Part shown: positions 9,684 through 20,661 of the stretch, piece after piece
Layout: every line of letters starts with the position of its first letter
Position numbering within the stretch: position 1 is the first letter of the stretch
NCBI GenBank assembly: GCA_028284325.1
Contig: JANQRX010000004.1
Coordinates: 186,001 to 250,000 of the forward strand
DNA from: Bauldia sp.
GTDB taxonomy: Bacteria; Pseudomonadota; Alphaproteobacteria; Rhizobiales; Kaistiaceae
DNA length: 64,000 nucleotides
Direction: 5' to 3'
Notes under the pieces: generated by a model
Seen by the model: only the letters and a program-made list of their open reading frames with translations
Told to the model about the DNA's origin: nothing
The model's database searches: none
Made by a program: the position numbers and the translations under genes

Positions 9684-10588
9684 GAAGCGTCCTCTACCAT
9701 CCACCGGACCAGCTCCGGGAACGACATGCCGGCATGGGCCGCCATTTCCGGAACCAGCGATGTGGCCGTCATGCCCGGCTGCGTGTTGACTTCGAGGCAG
9801 ATCAGTCCGCTGATCCCCTCGAGCCGGTCGTCGTACCGGAAGTCGGTCCGGCTGACCCCACGACAACCCAGGGCTTGATGAGCCTGGAGAGCAAGCTTTT
9901 GTACATTTTGGTAAACAAAGGATGAAAGTTCGGCCGGCAGGATGTGTTTTGAGCCGCCGATCTCGTATTTCGCCTCGTAATCGTAGAATCGATTATCCGT
10001 CACGATATCAATGACATCGAGAGGTTCGTTACCACGAACCGCGCAAGTGAGCTCGCGGCCCTCGACAAAGCTTTCGACCATAACTTCGTCGCCATAGGGC
10101 CAATCGTCGGCGTAGAGCTGTTGCGGCGGGTGAATCGCATCCTCGCGAACGATCAGGACACCGAAGCTCGATCCCTCGTTAGGCGGCTTGATAACGTAAG
10201 GCGGATCAAGGGGATGCGTCTTGGCGGCGGCAAACCGATCGACCAGCACCGAATCGGCGACCGGCACCCCGGCGGCCCGCATGATCTCCTTGGCGCGGGG
10301 CTTGTGCATCGCCAGCGCCGAGGCCAACACGCCGGAATGGGTGTACGGCAGGCCCAGCGTCTCAAGGACGCCCTGGATGCAGCCGTCCTCGCCGAACGGT
10401 CCGTGGAGGGCGTTGAAGGCAACGTCGGGCGCGATCCGCGTCAGCTCAGCCGCGACGTTGCGATCCACGTCCACCTCGGTAACGTCGAAGCCGGCGGTCC
10501 TGAGCGCCTCGGCGCAGGCCCGGCCGGACGACAGCGACACCGGCCGTTCGGCCGACCAGCCGCCCATGAGCACCGCCACATGGGTCAC
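9671..10588 (-). CDS. ddl: D-alanine--D-alanine ligase
   Basis: Ddl is a cytoplasmic ATP-grasp enzyme that joins two D-alanines for the peptidoglycan stem peptide. The 305-residue product has the N-terminal motif [17 protein letters not shown], the HGPFGEDG loop near 85, a lysine-rich ATP-grasp segment [11 protein letters not shown] (about 130-140), and the C-terminal metal-binding [11 protein letters not shown] (about 268-278). GTG 10588 overlaps the murB stop (GTGA). Part of the gene, about 9880-10180, is clearly poorer in GC than its neighbours, while the protein motifs remain normal; see findings. Confidence 0.96.
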   Translation of the reverse strand: MTHVAVLMGGWSAERPVSLSSGRACAEALRTAGFDVTEVDVDRNVAAELTRIAPDVAFNALHGPFGEDGCIQGVLETLGLPYTHSGVLASALAMHKPRAKEIMRAAGVPVADSVLVDRFAAAKTHPLDPPYVIKPPNEGSSFGVLIVREDAIHPPQQLYADDWPYGDEVMVESFVEGRELTCAVRGNEPLDVIDIVTDNRFYDYEAKYEIGGSKHILPAELSSFVYQNVQKLALQAHQALGCRGVSRTDFRYDDRLEGISGLICLEVNTQPGMTATSLVPEMAAHAGMSFPELVRWMVEDASCNR

Positions 10589-11529
10589 GGGCCGAACTCC
10601 CGCACCGGCTCGCCGGCGAACGCGCCGACGCGGCGGATCTCCCAGGTGAGCTTCACGCCGCTGGTCGCGAGCACCCTCGCCCGCACCGTTTCGCCCAGCG
10701 CCTCCAGGTCATGCGCGGACGCCTCACCGCAGTTGATGAGAAAGTTGCAGTGCTTCTCCGAGACCATGGCGTCGCCGACCTTCAGGCCCCGGCAGCCGGC
10801 GGCATCGATCAGCTCCCACGCCCGTGCGCCCGGCGGATTGGTGAACGTCGACCCGCCGGTCTTGTCGCGGATCGGCTGCGCCTGTTCGCGATGGTCGGCG
10901 ACCGCCGCCATCGCCGACTCGATATCGGTCGCAGATGCCGGATGGCCCTCGAAGGTTCCGGCGGTGAAGATGACATCGGCCGGCGCGGTGGTGTGGCGGT
11001 AGGAGAAGCCCATGGCGTCGCGGTCCAGGGTGACGAGGTCGCCGGCGCGCGAGACCCCCTCGGCGGCCACGAAGATGTCCGCGGTTTCGGCGCCGCTCGC
11101 CCCGGCGTTCATGCGCAAGGCACCGCCGACGGTGCCGGGTATGCCGTGGAAGAACGCGAAGCCGCCCAGGCCGTGCTCCGCCGCCACGGCGGCCAGACGC
11201 TTGTCCGGCAGGGCCGCACCGGCCCGTATGCGCGCACCGTCGACCTCCGCCTTGCCAAAGCCGCGCGCGCTGAGGCGCACCACGACGCCGCGTATCCCGC
11301 CGTCGCGCACCAGGAGGTTCGAGCCGACGCCGATGACCGTGACCGGCACGGCCGGGTCGAGCTGGCGCAGGAACTGGGCGAGGTCGTCGGTGTCGGCCGG
11401 CTGGAACAGGATGTCGGCCGGTCCGCCCACCCGGAACCACGTGAACGGCGCCAGCGGTGCGTCGTGGCTGATCCGCCCGCGCACGCCCTCGAAGCGCACG
11501 CGGTCGGGCACGGGCGTCGCCGCGCTCAA
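10585..11529 (-). CDS. murB: UDP-N-acetylenolpyruvoylglucosamine reductase
   Basis: MurB is the FAD enzyme that reduces UDP-GlcNAc-enolpyruvate to UDP-MurNAc in the cytoplasm. The FAD-binding segment is seen as [15 protein letters not shown] and [18 protein letters not shown] (written in two parts), then [16 protein letters not shown] near 140, and the C-terminal [10 protein letters not shown] with the proton-donating Ser. I start at TTG 11529: its TTGA overlaps the murC stop and GGAGAGG lies 5 nt upstream, giving 314 residues. Longer in-frame starts would overlap murC by about 80 nt and add an arginine-rich lead that the family lacks. Type I MurB by length. Confidence 0.95.
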   Translation of the reverse strand: MSAATPVPDRVRFEGVRGRISHDAPLAPFTWFRVGGPADILFQPADTDDLAQFLRQLDPAVPVTVIGVGSNLLVRDGGIRGVVVRLSARGFGKAEVDGARIRAGAALPDKRLAAVAAEHGLGGFAFFHGIPGTVGGALRMNAGASGAETADIFVAAEGVSRAGDLVTLDRDAMGFSYRHTTAPADVIFTAGTFEGHPASATDIESAMAAVADHREQAQPIRDKTGGSTFTNPPGARAWELIDAAGCRGLKVGDAMVSEKHCNFLINCGEASAHDLEALGETVRARVLATSGVKLTWEIRRVGAFAGEPVREFGP

Positions 11530-12932
11530 GCGGCCTCTCCGCGCAACTCGCCGGGCAGCGCGTGCGCCCACTGGGTGATGGAACCGGCGCCGAGGAACAC
11601 CACGCAATCCCCCGGCTGCCCGTGCTCGCGAATGGTGTCGGCGAGCCGGTCGGGATCGTCGAGGGTCGCCGCCCCGCGATGACCGCGATGGATCAGACCA
11701 TCGACAAGTCCCGCCGCGTCACAACCCGGGATCGGCGCCTCGCCGGCTGCATAGACCGGCGCAACAAAAACCAGATCGGCGTCGTTGAAGGCGGTGCAGA
11801 ACTCGCCGAACAGGTCGCGCAGGCGCGTGTAGCGATGCGGCTGAACGACGGCGATCACCCGGCCGTCGGTGACCGAGCGGGCGGCCCCGAGGACGGCCTG
11901 GATCTCGACCGGATGATGGGCATAGTCGTCGACGAACTCGATCCCGTTCCACGAACCGGTGCGGCTGAAACGGCGCTTGACGCCCTCGAACTGCGCGAGC
12001 CCGCGTCGTACCGCGTCATCGTCGAGTCCGAGATGATGGGCGACCGCGAGTGCGCCGGTGGCGTTCTGGACGTTGTACTCGCCGGGCATGGACAGGGTGA
12101 GGTCGTCGATGCGGCGGTGCTCGCCGCTCATCCGGTCGCGCAAGAGGACGGAGAACCGCGAACGCCGCCCGTCGACGGCGAGGTCGACATAGCGCACATC
12201 GGCCTGCGGATTGGCGCCGTAGGTGATGATCCGCCGGTCCTCGATCCGGCCGATCATCGCCTGGACTTCCGGATGGTCGACGCACATCGCCGCAAAGCCA
12301 TAAAAGGGAATGTTCTCAATGAACTGCTGGAAAGCGTCGCGAGCCTTGTCGAAGGACTGGTAGTGGTCGAGATGCTCGGGATCGATGTTGGTGACCAGCG
12401 CCACGTCGGCCGGCAGCTTGACGAAACTCCCGTCCGATTCGTCGGCTTCCACCACCATCCAGTCGCTGGCGCCGAGGCGGGCGTTGGTGCCGTAGGCGTT
12501 GATGATCCCACCATTGATGACGGTGGGATCGAAACCGCCGGCATCGAGCAGCGTCGCCACCATCGACGTGGTGGTGGTCTTGCCGTGGGTACCGGCGATG
12601 GCAACCGATTGCTTGAGCCGCATGAGCTCGGCCAGCATCTCGGCCCGCCGCACCACCGGGACGAGATTGGCGCGGGCGGCGACGAGTTCCGGATTGTCGC
12701 GTTTGATCGCGGAGGACACCACCACAACCTGGGCGGTGCCGAGATTGGCGGCGTCATGGCCCATGGCGATGCTGACGCCCATCTCCCGCAAGCGGACGAC
12801 GTTGGCGTTGTCGCTGAGGTCGGAGCCCTGGACGGTGTAGCCGAGATTGGCCAGCACCTCGGCAATGCCGCTCATGCCGATGCCGCCGATGCCGACGAAG
12901 TGAACCGGCCCGATCTCGTGCGACATCTTCAT
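11526..12932 (-). CDS. murC: UDP-N-acetylmuramate--L-alanine ligase
   Basis: MurC adds L-alanine to UDP-MurNAc, the first Mur ligase step. The 468 residues show the N-terminal [18 protein letters not shown] nucleotide-sugar loop (about 14-31), the P-loop [12 protein letters not shown] (about 110-121), the EADESDGSF motif near 160, and [10 protein letters not shown] near 335 in the central-C-terminal hinge. Start ATG 12932 forms ATGA with the murG stop; a second ATG two codons in is equally possible. All ligase invariants look intact. Confidence 0.96.
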   Translation of the reverse strand: MKMSHEIGPVHFVGIGGIGMSGIAEVLANLGYTVQGSDLSDNANVVRLREMGVSIAMGHDAANLGTAQVVVVSSAIKRDNPELVAARANLVPVVRRAEMLAELMRLKQSVAIAGTHGKTTTTSMVATLLDAGGFDPTVINGGIINAYGTNARLGASDWMVVEADESDGSFVKLPADVALVTNIDPEHLDHYQSFDKARDAFQQFIENIPFYGFAAMCVDHPEVQAMIGRIEDRRIITYGANPQADVRYVDLAVDGRRSRFSVLLRDRMSGEHRRIDDLTLSMPGEYNVQNATGALAVAHHLGLDDDAVRRGLAQFEGVKRRFSRTGSWNGIEFVDDYAHHPVEIQAVLGAARSVTDGRVIAVVQPHRYTRLRDLFGEFCTAFNDADLVFVAPVYAAGEAPIPGCDAAGLVDGLIHRGHRGAATLDDPDRLADTIREHGQPGDCVVFLGAGSITQWAHALPGELRGEAA

Positions 12933-14041
12933 GGCGAACTCTCCCCGCCGGACCCCGCGCCGGCGGCCTGCTCTACCAGATCGGCGAGCTTTTCGGCACC
13001 ATCAAGGCGCGCCAGCCCGTGGGCGCGCGCAGCAACAGCGGATAGCGCCGCGGGATCGCCGACCGCGTCGGCAATCATCCCGGCAAGCCTGCCAGCGGTC
13101 AGGTCGGCCTGATCGATCATCCAGCCGCCGCCGGCCTCATCGATCAGGCGCGCGTTGGCGGTCTGGTCCTGGTCGAGCGCGCCGGGCAACGGGATGAGCA
13201 CCGCCGGCCGGCCGATGGCGGTGAGCTCCGCACAGGTCGAGGCGCCGGCGCGGCTGACGACAAGGTGGCTCGCGGCAATCCGGGCCGGCATGTCGTCGAA
13301 GAACGGCCGGAGGTCGGCCTCGATCCCGAGCGCCTCGTAGCGCGCGCGCACCGCGTCCAGATCTTCCGGCCGGCATTGCTGGGTCACGCGTATGACCGAA
13401 CGCACCGTGCCGGCGAGTTCGGCGATCGCATCCGGCACGACCTCCGACAGAAAACGGGCGCCCTGGCTGCCGCCGAACACGAGCAGGCGAAACGGTTCCT
13501 CCGCCGTGCGCGCCGGATACGGCGTCTGCGACGCGGCGAGCACGGCCGGGCGGATGGGATTGCCGGTCAGGACCACGCCTTCCGTGCGTCCTTCGAGGCC
13601 GCGAACCTTGGGCACGCTGGTGGCGATGAACGCGACGCGCGGAGCGAGGAAGCGGTTGGCGCGACCGAGGACCGCGTTCTGGTCATGGACGATGCTGGGC
13701 ACCCCGAGCCGGCTCGCCGCGAGCACCGGCGGCAGGGTCGGGTAACCGCCGAACCCGATCGCGGCGTCAGGGCGCAGGCGGCGCACCAGCCGCCACGACT
13801 GGACGAACCCGGTCGCAAGCCGCCACACCGCGCGGATCAGGCCCATCGGCGTTCGCGACATGGTCGCGGAGTCGATGCGGTGGACGGCGACGGCGGGAAA
13901 ATCGCCCCCATAGGATTCGACGCGCCGGTCGGTGGCGAGGTGGACCGCCCAGCCGCGCGCCTTCAGCACCTCGGCCAGCGCCTGCGCGGGAAACAGGTGC
14001 CCGCCGGTCCCTCCGGCGGCGATCAGGACGGTCCGGGCCAA
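12929..14041 (-). CDS. murG: Undecaprenyl-PP-MurNAc-pentapeptide GlcNAc transferase
   Basis: MurG is the peripheral inner-membrane GT28 transferase that turns lipid I into lipid II. From TTG 14041 it has 370 residues, with the N-terminal glycine loop [15 protein letters not shown], the second glycine motif [12 protein letters not shown] near 195, and the UDP-GlcNAc-binding segment [20 protein letters not shown] near 270. The TTG is preceded by TGAGGA at 7 nt spacing and lies 10 nt after the ftsW stop. A longer frame to 14161 would run deep into ftsW and is not supported. The C-terminus is Gly/Ala/Ser-rich and variable. Confidence 0.94.
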   Translation of the reverse strand: MARTVLIAAGGTGGHLFPAQALAEVLKARGWAVHLATDRRVESYGGDFPAVAVHRIDSATMSRTPMGLIRAVWRLATGFVQSWRLVRRLRPDAAIGFGGYPTLPPVLAASRLGVPSIVHDQNAVLGRANRFLAPRVAFIATSVPKVRGLEGRTEGVVLTGNPIRPAVLAASQTPYPARTAEEPFRLLVFGGSQGARFLSEVVPDAIAELAGTVRSVIRVTQQCRPEDLDAVRARYEALGIEADLRPFFDDMPARIAASHLVVSRAGASTCAELTAIGRPAVLIPLPGALDQDQTANARLIDEAGGGWMIDQADLTAGRLAGMIADAVGDPAALSAVAARAHGLARLDGAEKLADLVEQAAGAGSGGESSP

Positions 14042-14051
14042 GCGGCGATCC

Positions 14052-15215
14052 TCAGACCTGTCCGGCGATCGCCAGTCCCGAACCGTCAACCTTGCGCACC
14101 ACCTGGCGCGGCTCCGCCCGCCGGCGCGTGAACGACAGCAGGAGCCCCATGCCGAACGCAACCGCGATCATCGACGAGCCGCCGTAGGAGATGAACGGCA
14201 GCGTCATGCCCTTGGCCGGCAGGAGGTTGAGATTGACCGCGATGTTGATGGCCGACTGGACGCCGAACAGCACCACGAGGCCGGCGGCGGCAAGACGCGC
14301 GAACGGCTCGCGCTGCCGCGCACTGGCGGAGAGGCCGCGCAACACCACCAGCGCGAACACCAGCACCAGCAGGATCGACAAGAGGATGCCGAACTCCTCG
14401 GCCGCGACGGCAAAGATGAAGTCGGTATGGGCGTCCGGCAGCACCCGCTTGACCACGCCCTCGCCCGGGCCCTGGCCGAACCAGCCGCCGCCGATCACCG
14501 AGTCCATGGCCCTGTCGACCTGGAAGGTGTCGCCTGACTGCGGCGAGACGAAGCGATCGATACGGGCAGCGACATGCGGCAGGGTCAGATAGGCGAAGAT
14601 CACGCCGACGATCGCGGCCGCGCCCAGCGCCGCAACCCACAACCACGAGACGCCGGCCATGAAGAAGACCGCGCCCCATGCCAGCACGACCAGCATGGTC
14701 TGGCCGAAATCGGGCTCGGCGATGAGCAGTGCGGCAACGATCGCCAGCAGGATCAGCGCAAACAGGTTGCCGGGAATGTCGGGACGCCGGGCGTGTTCGG
14801 CGAACAGCCATGCGACGACGACGACGAAGGCGGGTTTCATGAACTCCGACGCCTGCAGCGACAGCCCGCCGAAGGCGATCCAGCGCCGGGCACCGTTGAC
14901 CTCGACGCCCACGAACAGGGTCGCCACCATGAGGACCAGCGAGGCGGCGAGGACGATCATCGCCGCCCGGCGCGCGAGGCGCGGTGTCAGCAGCGAGGTC
15001 GCGATCAGCACCGCCAAAGCCGGCGCGAGGAAGATGAGATGCCGGGTGACGAAGTGGAAGCTGTCATAGCCGAGCCGTTCGGCAACGGCCGGACTGCCGG
15101 CCAGCGACAGCACCGCACCCCCGGTCATCAGGGCCAGGAAGCAGCCCAGCAGCACCTTGTCGACGGTCCACCACCACTCGGCAAACATGCTGCGATCCGT
15201 GCGACTGACCATCAC
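14052..15215 (-). CDS. ftsW: Septal peptidoglycan polymerase FtsW (SEDS)
   Basis: FtsW is the SEDS-family glycosyltransferase that polymerises lipid II at the septum together with FtsI. The 387 residues hold about ten membrane segments, the SEDS signature [17 protein letters not shown] with [14 protein letters not shown] shortly after (about 325-352), and a periplasmic loop with the EFGILLS segment near 270. Start at ATG 15215 overlaps the murD stop; the next codon is also ATG. A basic C-terminal tail follows the last helix. The pairing with ftsI in the same cluster is as expected. Confidence 0.95.
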   Translation of the reverse strand: MMVSRTDRSMFAEWWWTVDKVLLGCFLALMTGGAVLSLAGSPAVAERLGYDSFHFVTRHLIFLAPALAVLIATSLLTPRLARRAAMIVLAASLVLMVATLFVGVEVNGARRWIAFGGLSLQASEFMKPAFVVVVAWLFAEHARRPDIPGNLFALILLAIVAALLIAEPDFGQTMLVVLAWGAVFFMAGVSWLWVAALGAAAIVGVIFAYLTLPHVAARIDRFVSPQSGDTFQVDRAMDSVIGGGWFGQGPGEGVVKRVLPDAHTDFIFAVAAEEFGILLSILLVLVFALVVLRGLSASARQREPFARLAAAGLVVLFGVQSAINIAVNLNLLPAKGMTLPFISYGGSSMIAVAFGMGLLLSFTRRRAEPRQVVRKVDGSGLAIAGQV

Positions 15216-16606
15216 GCCGGCTCCTTTTCGTCTGTCTCGGCCAGCTTGTGGACGAGGTCGCGGAACTGGTTTCCGCGGTCTTCGAAATTCTTGAACTGGT
15301 CGAACGACGCTGCCGCGGGCGACAGGAGCACCACGGCTTCCTCGTCGTCGTCCATGGCCGCGTCGGCGGCGGCAGCACGTACGGCCGCGGCGAGATCGCC
15401 GGCGATCGCGTAGGGCACGTCATCACCAAGAGTCGTTGCGAAATCGGGTGCGGCTTCGCCGATCAGATAGGCGCGGGCGATGCGCGGGAAGAACGGCGCG
15501 AGGTCCTCGATCCCTGTCTTGGCGCGGCCGCCGGCGATCCAGTAGACGCGCGGGAAGCTGGCGAGCGCCCGCGCCGCTGCGTCGGCATTGGTGGCCTTGG
15601 AGTCGTTGATGAAGGCGACGGCGCCCTCGCGCGCCACCTCCTCCATGCGGTGGGCAAGCCCCGGGAAGGTGATCAGCCCCGACCGCAGGGCGGCCTCGTC
15701 GAGACCGAGGCGGTGCAACGCCGCCACCGCAGCGGCGGCGTTCTGGGCATTGTGCCGGCCGCGCAGGGTCGCGACACCGCCGATCCGGGCGATCTCCTGC
15801 GCCGCGCCATCGTCGGCGGCCATGATGTTGACGCCCTCGACATAGTAACCGCGCGCGAGCGGCCGTCGGGCCGAGACCCGCACCACTTCGACGCCGTGGT
15901 TGCCGATGTGGTCGGCAATCGCCTGCGACCAGTTGTCGTCGACGCCGACGACGGCGGTGCGGGCGGAGGCGACCAGACGTTCCTTGATGCGCGCGTAGGC
16001 GGCCATCGAACCGTGACGGTCGAGATGATCGGGACTGACGTTAAGGAGCATGCCGATCGAGGGGGCGAGACCGGGCGTCAGGTCGATCTGGTAGGAGGAC
16101 ACCTCCAGCACGTGGATGCGCCCGGCCTGGGGCGGCGGCAGATCCATCACCGACGTGCCGATGTTGCCGCCAAGCGCCACGTCGCGGCCGGCGGCGCGCA
16201 GCAGGTGGGCGATCAGCGCCGCGGTGGTCGACTTGCCGTTGGTGCCGGTGATGGCGATCAGATCGGACCTCGGGGCGAAGCGCTTGCGCTCGCGCGAGAA
16301 CAGTTCGATGTCGCCGATGACCTCGATCCCCGCGGCGCGCGCGGCCGTCACCGACCAGTGGGGGCGCGGATGGGTGAGCGGCACGCCGGGCGCGAGCACC
16401 AGGGCCGCGAAGGCCTGCCAGTCGGCGGTGCGGAGATCGGCGACCGTGACGCCCTCGGCTTCCGCCGCGGCGACCACCGCCTCGCTGTCGTCCCAGGCGG
16501 ACACGGTGGCGCCGCCCTCGACAAGCGCCCGTGCCGCCGAACGCCCGCTGGCCCCGAGGCCAAAGACGGCGACGTGGCGTCCGTGGAAGCTGGTGGCCGC
16601 GATCAC
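15212..16606 (-). CDS. murD: UDP-N-acetylmuramoylalanine--D-glutamate ligase
   Basis: MurD adds D-glutamate to UDP-MurNAc-L-Ala. The 464 residues show the N-terminal [18 protein letters not shown] dinucleotide-like loop (about 15-32), the P-loop [14 protein letters not shown] (about 119-132), [13 protein letters not shown] near 190 and the [13 protein letters not shown] carbamylated-Lys/diphosphate region near 325. It starts 4 nt after the mraY stop codon and overlaps ftsW by 4 nt. Nothing missing. Confidence 0.96.
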   Translation of the reverse strand: MIAATSFHGRHVAVFGLGASGRSAARALVEGGATVSAWDDSEAVVAAAEAEGVTVADLRTADWQAFAALVLAPGVPLTHPRPHWSVTAARAAGIEVIGDIELFSRERKRFAPRSDLIAITGTNGKSTTAALIAHLLRAAGRDVALGGNIGTSVMDLPPPQAGRIHVLEVSSYQIDLTPGLAPSIGMLLNVSPDHLDRHGSMAAYARIKERLVASARTAVVGVDDNWSQAIADHIGNHGVEVVRVSARRPLARGYYVEGVNIMAADDGAAQEIARIGGVATLRGRHNAQNAAAAVAALHRLGLDEAALRSGLITFPGLAHRMEEVAREGAVAFINDSKATNADAAARALASFPRVYWIAGGRAKTGIEDLAPFFPRIARAYLIGEAAPDFATTLGDDVPYAIAGDLAAAVRAAAADAAMDDDEEAVVLLSPAAASFDQFKNFEDRGNQFRDLVHKLAETDEKEPA

Positions 16607-16610
16607 GTGT

Positions 16611-17696
16611 TCACCTGATCTTGAGGCTGGTGAGGCCGATCAGCGCCAGGAGCACGGCGATGATCCAGAAGCGAATGACGATCTGGGGTTCAGTCCAGCC
16701 GATCTGTTCGAAGTGGTGATGGATCGGGGCCATGCGGAAGACCCGCTTGCCGGTCAGCCGGAACGACGTCACCTGGATGATGACCGAAACCGCCTCCAGC
16801 ACGAACAGGCCGCCGATGATGGCGAGCACGATCTCGTGCTTGGTGGCGACCGCGATGGCGCCCAGCATGCCGCCGAGCCCCAGCGAGCCGGTGTCGCCCA
16901 TGAAGATGGCCGCGGGCGGTGCGTTGAACCACAGAAAGCCGAGCCCTGCGCCGATCAGCGCACCGCACAGTACGGCGAGTTCGCCGGTCCCCGGGATCGG
17001 GTGAATCTGCAGATAGTTGGCGAAGAAGTCGTTGCCCGCCAGATAGGCGATGGCGGCGAAGCTCGCCGTGGCGATCATCACCGGCACGATCGCGAGACCG
17101 TCCAGCCCGTCGGTGAGGTTCACGGCATTGCCGGCCCCGACGATGACGAAGGCGGCAAGCGGCGCGAAGAACCAGCCGAGGTTGAAAACCAGATCCTTGA
17201 AGAACGGGAACGTCAGCGAGGTCGCGAGCGGATAGGGGCCGACGAGGATGAGGATGATGCAGGCGACGAGCGCCACGACCGCCTCGATGCCGAGCCGCGC
17301 CCGCCCCGAGAATCCCTTCCGGGCGGGTTTCGAAACCTTGAGATAGTCGTCGTAGAGACCGATCAGGCCGAAGCATACGGTCACGCCGAGGACGATCCAG
17401 ACGTAGGGGTTGCGCGGATCGGCCCACAGCAGCGTGGCAACCACGACGCCTGAGAGGATCATCAGGCCGCCCATGGTCGGCGTGCCCTTCTTGGTCACCA
17501 GATGGGATTGCGGCCCGTCCTCGCGGATGGGCTGCCCGTCCCCCTGCCGCACCTTGAGGGCCGCGATGATCGCCGGTCCGAACAGGAAGACGAACAGGAG
17601 GGCGGTCATCGTCGCGCCCGCGGTGCGGAAGGTGATGTAGCGGAAGACGTTGAGGACCGAGAGCGGGTCGCCGATCTGGCTGAGGAAGGTGAGCAT
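16611..17696 (-). CDS. mraY: Phospho-MurNAc-pentapeptide transferase
   Basis: MraY is the polytopic inner-membrane enzyme that transfers phospho-MurNAc-pentapeptide to undecaprenyl phosphate, forming lipid I. From ATG 17696 it has 361 residues, the family length. Seen are [12 protein letters not shown] (about 70-81), the catalytic DDYLKV near 115, [13 protein letters not shown] near 190, [12 protein letters not shown] near 260 and the PIHHHFE motif near 325. The start codon overlaps the murF stop by one base (TGATG). A longer frame upstream is only read-through of murF sequence in another phase. Confidence 0.96.
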   Translation of the reverse strand: MLTFLSQIGDPLSVLNVFRYITFRTAGATMTALLFVFLFGPAIIAALKVRQGDGQPIREDGPQSHLVTKKGTPTMGGLMILSGVVVATLLWADPRNPYVWIVLGVTVCFGLIGLYDDYLKVSKPARKGFSGRARLGIEAVVALVACIILILVGPYPLATSLTFPFFKDLVFNLGWFFAPLAAFVIVGAGNAVNLTDGLDGLAIVPVMIATASFAAIAYLAGNDFFANYLQIHPIPGTGELAVLCGALIGAGLGFLWFNAPPAAIFMGDTGSLGLGGMLGAIAVATKHEIVLAIIGGLFVLEAVSVIIQVTSFRLTGKRVFRMAPIHHHFEQIGWTEPQIVIRFWIIAVLLALIGLTSLKIR

Positions 17697-19156
17697 CAGG
17701 CGTGTTCCCGTGCGGGCGCGAGCGAGCCGGTGTCGAGCGGCTCGAAATGCGCCTTGAGCGAAGCGACGAGGGGACCGAGACGGCTGCCGTTCGAGCCCTT
17801 GACCATGACCACGTCGCCGGCCGCCAGATCGTCGATCACCTGGCGTTCCAGTTCCGCGGCGGTTTCCGCATAACCGCCCCGGAGGTGGCTGGGAAGGACT
17901 TTCCACAGGGCAGCCATGAGAGGACCGGCGGCATAGACACGATCGACCGCCGCCTGTTCGAGATCCGGCACGAGGCCGGCATGCATGGCGGGGCTGTCGT
18001 CGCCGAGCTCCAGCATGTCGCCGAAGACCACAATGCGCCGCCCTGACGGTCCCGGCGCGGTCAGCCCGAGCACGGCGATGGCCGCGCGCATGGACGCCGG
18101 ATTGGCGTTGTAGCTTTCGTCGATCAGAAGCACCTCGCCGTGGCCGACGCGCAGGCGATGCGGCCGCCCCCTGCCCTCCGGTGCGGCAAGGTCGGCGAGC
18201 GCCAGCGCCCCGCGGGCGAGATCGCCGCCAAGCGCGGCGACGGCGCCGAGCGAGGCGAGGCTGTTCTGGACCAGATGCCGTCCGGGCACCGCAAGCCGAT
18301 AGGCGACATCGACGCCGAAGACGCTGGCGGCGACCGTCGTCCCCTGTTCGGAGGGCACCACCTCCAGGAGCCGTATGTCGGCCTCGGCGTGTTCACCGAA
18401 GGTGGCGATTCGGCCGACCCCGGCAGCCTTCGCCTCGGCCTCGAGGCGCTGGACGTGGCGGTTGTCGCGGTTGATCAGCGCCACGCCGTCGGGCTCCAGG
18501 CCCTTGAAGATTTCCGCCTTGGCGCGGGCAATCCCGTCCTCGTCGGCGAAGTTTTCCAGATGGACGGCTTCGACCGTCGTCACGATTGCCACATGCGGAC
18601 GGACGAGGCGCGTCAGCGGCGTAATCTCGCCGGCATGGTTCATGCCGATCTCGAACACGCCATAAGCGCTGGCAGCCGGCATCCGCGCCAGTGTCAGCGG
18701 CACGCCCCAGTGGTTGTTGAAAGACCGCGGCGAGGCGTGGACGGGCCCGTCGGGCGCGAGCGCCGCGGCCAGCATCTCCTTGGTGCCGGTCTTGCCGACG
18801 CTGCCGGTCACGGCGACGATGCGGGCATCGGTCCGCGCCCGCGCAGCGATAGCCACGCGGCTCAGGCCGTCGAGCACGTCGTTGACGATAAACAATGGGC
18901 GATCGGCGTCGCCCTGACCGGTGGCCCAGTCGCGCGACACCACAGCCGCGGCGGCGCCGGCGTCGAAGGCCGCGTCCACAAAGTCGTGCCCGTCGAAGTT
19001 CGCCCCCTTGATGGCGAAGAAGCACGCGCCGGGCGCCAGCGTGCGGCTGTCGATCGAGATGTCGGTGATGTCGGTGATGTCGGGCGGAACCACGCCGTCG
19101 GGCTTGGTGCCCACCGCGGCGGCAAGATCGGTCCCTGACCAGAGCGGCGCGGTCAT
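17696..19156 (-). CDS. murF: UDP-MurNAc-tripeptide--D-Ala-D-Ala ligase
   Basis: MurF adds the D-Ala-D-Ala dipeptide made by Ddl, completing the UDP-MurNAc-pentapeptide. The 486 residues include the ligase P-loop [14 protein letters not shown] (about 115-128), [13 protein letters not shown] near 146, [10 protein letters not shown] near 170 and the substrate loop [14 protein letters not shown] near 343-356. ATG 19156 overlaps the murE stop (ATGA). Near the N-terminus a DITDITDIS run is coded by a short tandem repeat, without visible effect on the fold. Confidence 0.96.
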   Translation of the reverse strand: MTAPLWSGTDLAAAVGTKPDGVVPPDITDITDISIDSRTLAPGACFFAIKGANFDGHDFVDAAFDAGAAAAVVSRDWATGQGDADRPLFIVNDVLDGLSRVAIAARARTDARIVAVTGSVGKTGTKEMLAAALAPDGPVHASPRSFNNHWGVPLTLARMPAASAYGVFEIGMNHAGEITPLTRLVRPHVAIVTTVEAVHLENFADEDGIARAKAEIFKGLEPDGVALINRDNRHVQRLEAEAKAAGVGRIATFGEHAEADIRLLEVVPSEQGTTVAASVFGVDVAYRLAVPGRHLVQNSLASLGAVAALGGDLARGALALADLAAPEGRGRPHRLRVGHGEVLLIDESYNANPASMRAAIAVLGLTAPGPSGRRIVVFGDMLELGDDSPAMHAGLVPDLEQAAVDRVYAAGPLMAALWKVLPSHLRGGYAETAAELERQVIDDLAAGDVVMVKGSNGSRLGPLVASLKAHFEPLDTGSLAPAREHA

Positions 19157-20610
19157 GCGGCCGCTCCGGCAAGGGCTGCGCGCACCGCCTCGTGATCGGA
19201 AAACGGCAGCACCTCGTTGCCGACGATCTGACCGGTTTCGTGGCCCTTGCCGGCCACGCAGAGCACGTCGCCAGCTTCGAGCATGGCGACGGCCGACCCG
19301 ACGGCTTCGCCACGATCGCCGATCTCAAGCGCACCGGACGCGCCGGCCAGCACCTCCTTGCGGATGCGCGCCGGGTCCTCGGATCGCGGGTTGTCGTCGG
19401 TCACGATCACCACGTCAGCATGGGCTGCCGCGGCTGCCGCCATCAGCGGCCGCTTGCCGCGATCACGGTCGCCGCCGGCACCGAAGACGACAACGAGGCG
19501 GTTGTGCGTCATCGGCCGCAATGCGGTGAGCGCATGGGACAACGCCTCGGGCTTGTGGGCATAGTCGACGAAGACGGACGCACCGTTGGCCTTGCGGCCG
19601 ACCAGTTCGAGCCGACCCGGCGCACCGACAAGGTCGCCGGCCGCGGCGACCGCGACCTCGGGCTCGACCTCCAGCGCCATAGCGAGGCCGATCGCCACCA
19701 GCGTGTTGGCCACCTGGAAACGGCCCGGCAGCGGGAGCACCATATGATATGGCCGGTCCATGATCCGGACATCGACGGCCTGCCCGGTGGCGATATCGTC
19801 GACGTTGTCGAGCCTGATCTCGGCGCCGTTGTGGCCGACCGCGAGCAGGGCCTGGCCACGATCGCGCACCGCCTCGGCCACGCGCGCGCCGTAGGGCGTA
19901 TCCATATCGACGACCGCCGTGCCGTCCGCCGGCAAAAGCTCGGTGAACAGGCGCAGCTTGGCGGCAAAATACGCCGCCTCGTCGGCGTGATAATCGAGAT
20001 GGTCGCGGCCGAGATTGGTGAACGCCGCAGCGCTCAGCGCCAGCCCGTCGAGACGACGTTGGTCGAGACCGTGACTGGACGCCTCGATGGCGAGATCGGT
20101 CACGCCGTCGCGGGCCAGCCGCTCCAGTTCAGCGTGGAGCGCGACGGTTTCCGGCGTCGTGAGGCTGCCCTTGCGCAGGCCTTGCGCGGTGAGGATGCCG
20201 AGGGTGCCGACCGACGCCGCGTTGCGCCCGGCCGCCGCGAGAATCTGGCGCGTGAAATGGACCACCGACGTCTTGCCGCTGGTGCCGGTGACCCCGGCAA
20301 TGCGCACCGGCTGCCGCGGGTGGAAGCGCGCCGCGAACCGGGCCAGCGCCCGGCGCGGATCATCGGAGCGGATCACCACGATGTCGGCCGGAATATCCAG
20401 GTCGGCGTCGAGGCCGGCAAGGACCGCGACCGCGCCCCGCTCCACCGCGTCACGGGCAAAGGCGGCGCCGTCGGCGGCGCTGCCGGCAAGCGCCGCGAAC
20501 AGGAAGCCCGGCTTGACGGTCCGGCTGTCCGACGACAGCCCCGAGATGACGACGCCCGCCTGGTTGGCTGGCAGCGTCAGTTCGTCAGCGGCGAGAGCGC
20601 CTAGCAGCAT
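19153..20610 (-). CDS. murE: UDP-MurNAc-dipeptide--meso-diaminopimelate ligase
   Basis: MurE adds the third stem residue. The DNPR motif (VTDDNPRSEDP, about 408-418) indicates meso-diaminopimelate rather than lysine. The P-loop is GTSGKT at about 109-114, with Ser where many MurE have Asn; this is a tolerated variant and the catalytic Lys-Thr remain. Other marks are SSDSRTVKPGFLF near 26-38 and SSHGLDQRRLDGL near 188. At 485 residues it has normal length. It begins 51 nt after the ftsI stop, the widest gap between mur/fts genes inside the cluster after ftsA-ftsZ. Confidence 0.96.
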   Translation of the reverse strand: MLLGALAADELTLPANQAGVVISGLSSDSRTVKPGFLFAALAGSAADGAAFARDAVERGAVAVLAGLDADLDIPADIVVIRSDDPRRALARFAARFHPRQPVRIAGVTGTSGKTSVVHFTRQILAAAGRNAASVGTLGILTAQGLRKGSLTTPETVALHAELERLARDGVTDLAIEASSHGLDQRRLDGLALSAAAFTNLGRDHLDYHADEAAYFAAKLRLFTELLPADGTAVVDMDTPYGARVAEAVRDRGQALLAVGHNGAEIRLDNVDDIATGQAVDVRIMDRPYHMVLPLPGRFQVANTLVAIGLAMALEVEPEVAVAAAGDLVGAPGRLELVGRKANGASVFVDYAHKPEALSHALTALRPMTHNRLVVVFGAGGDRDRGKRPLMAAAAAAHADVVIVTDDNPRSEDPARIRKEVLAGASGALEIGDRGEAVGSAVAMLEAGDVLCVAGKGHETGQIVGNEVLPFSDHEAVRAALAGAAA

Positions 20611-20661
20611 GTCGGCCCCGGATCGTCATGGCCCCTGTCTTACGCGCCCCACATCGCGGCT

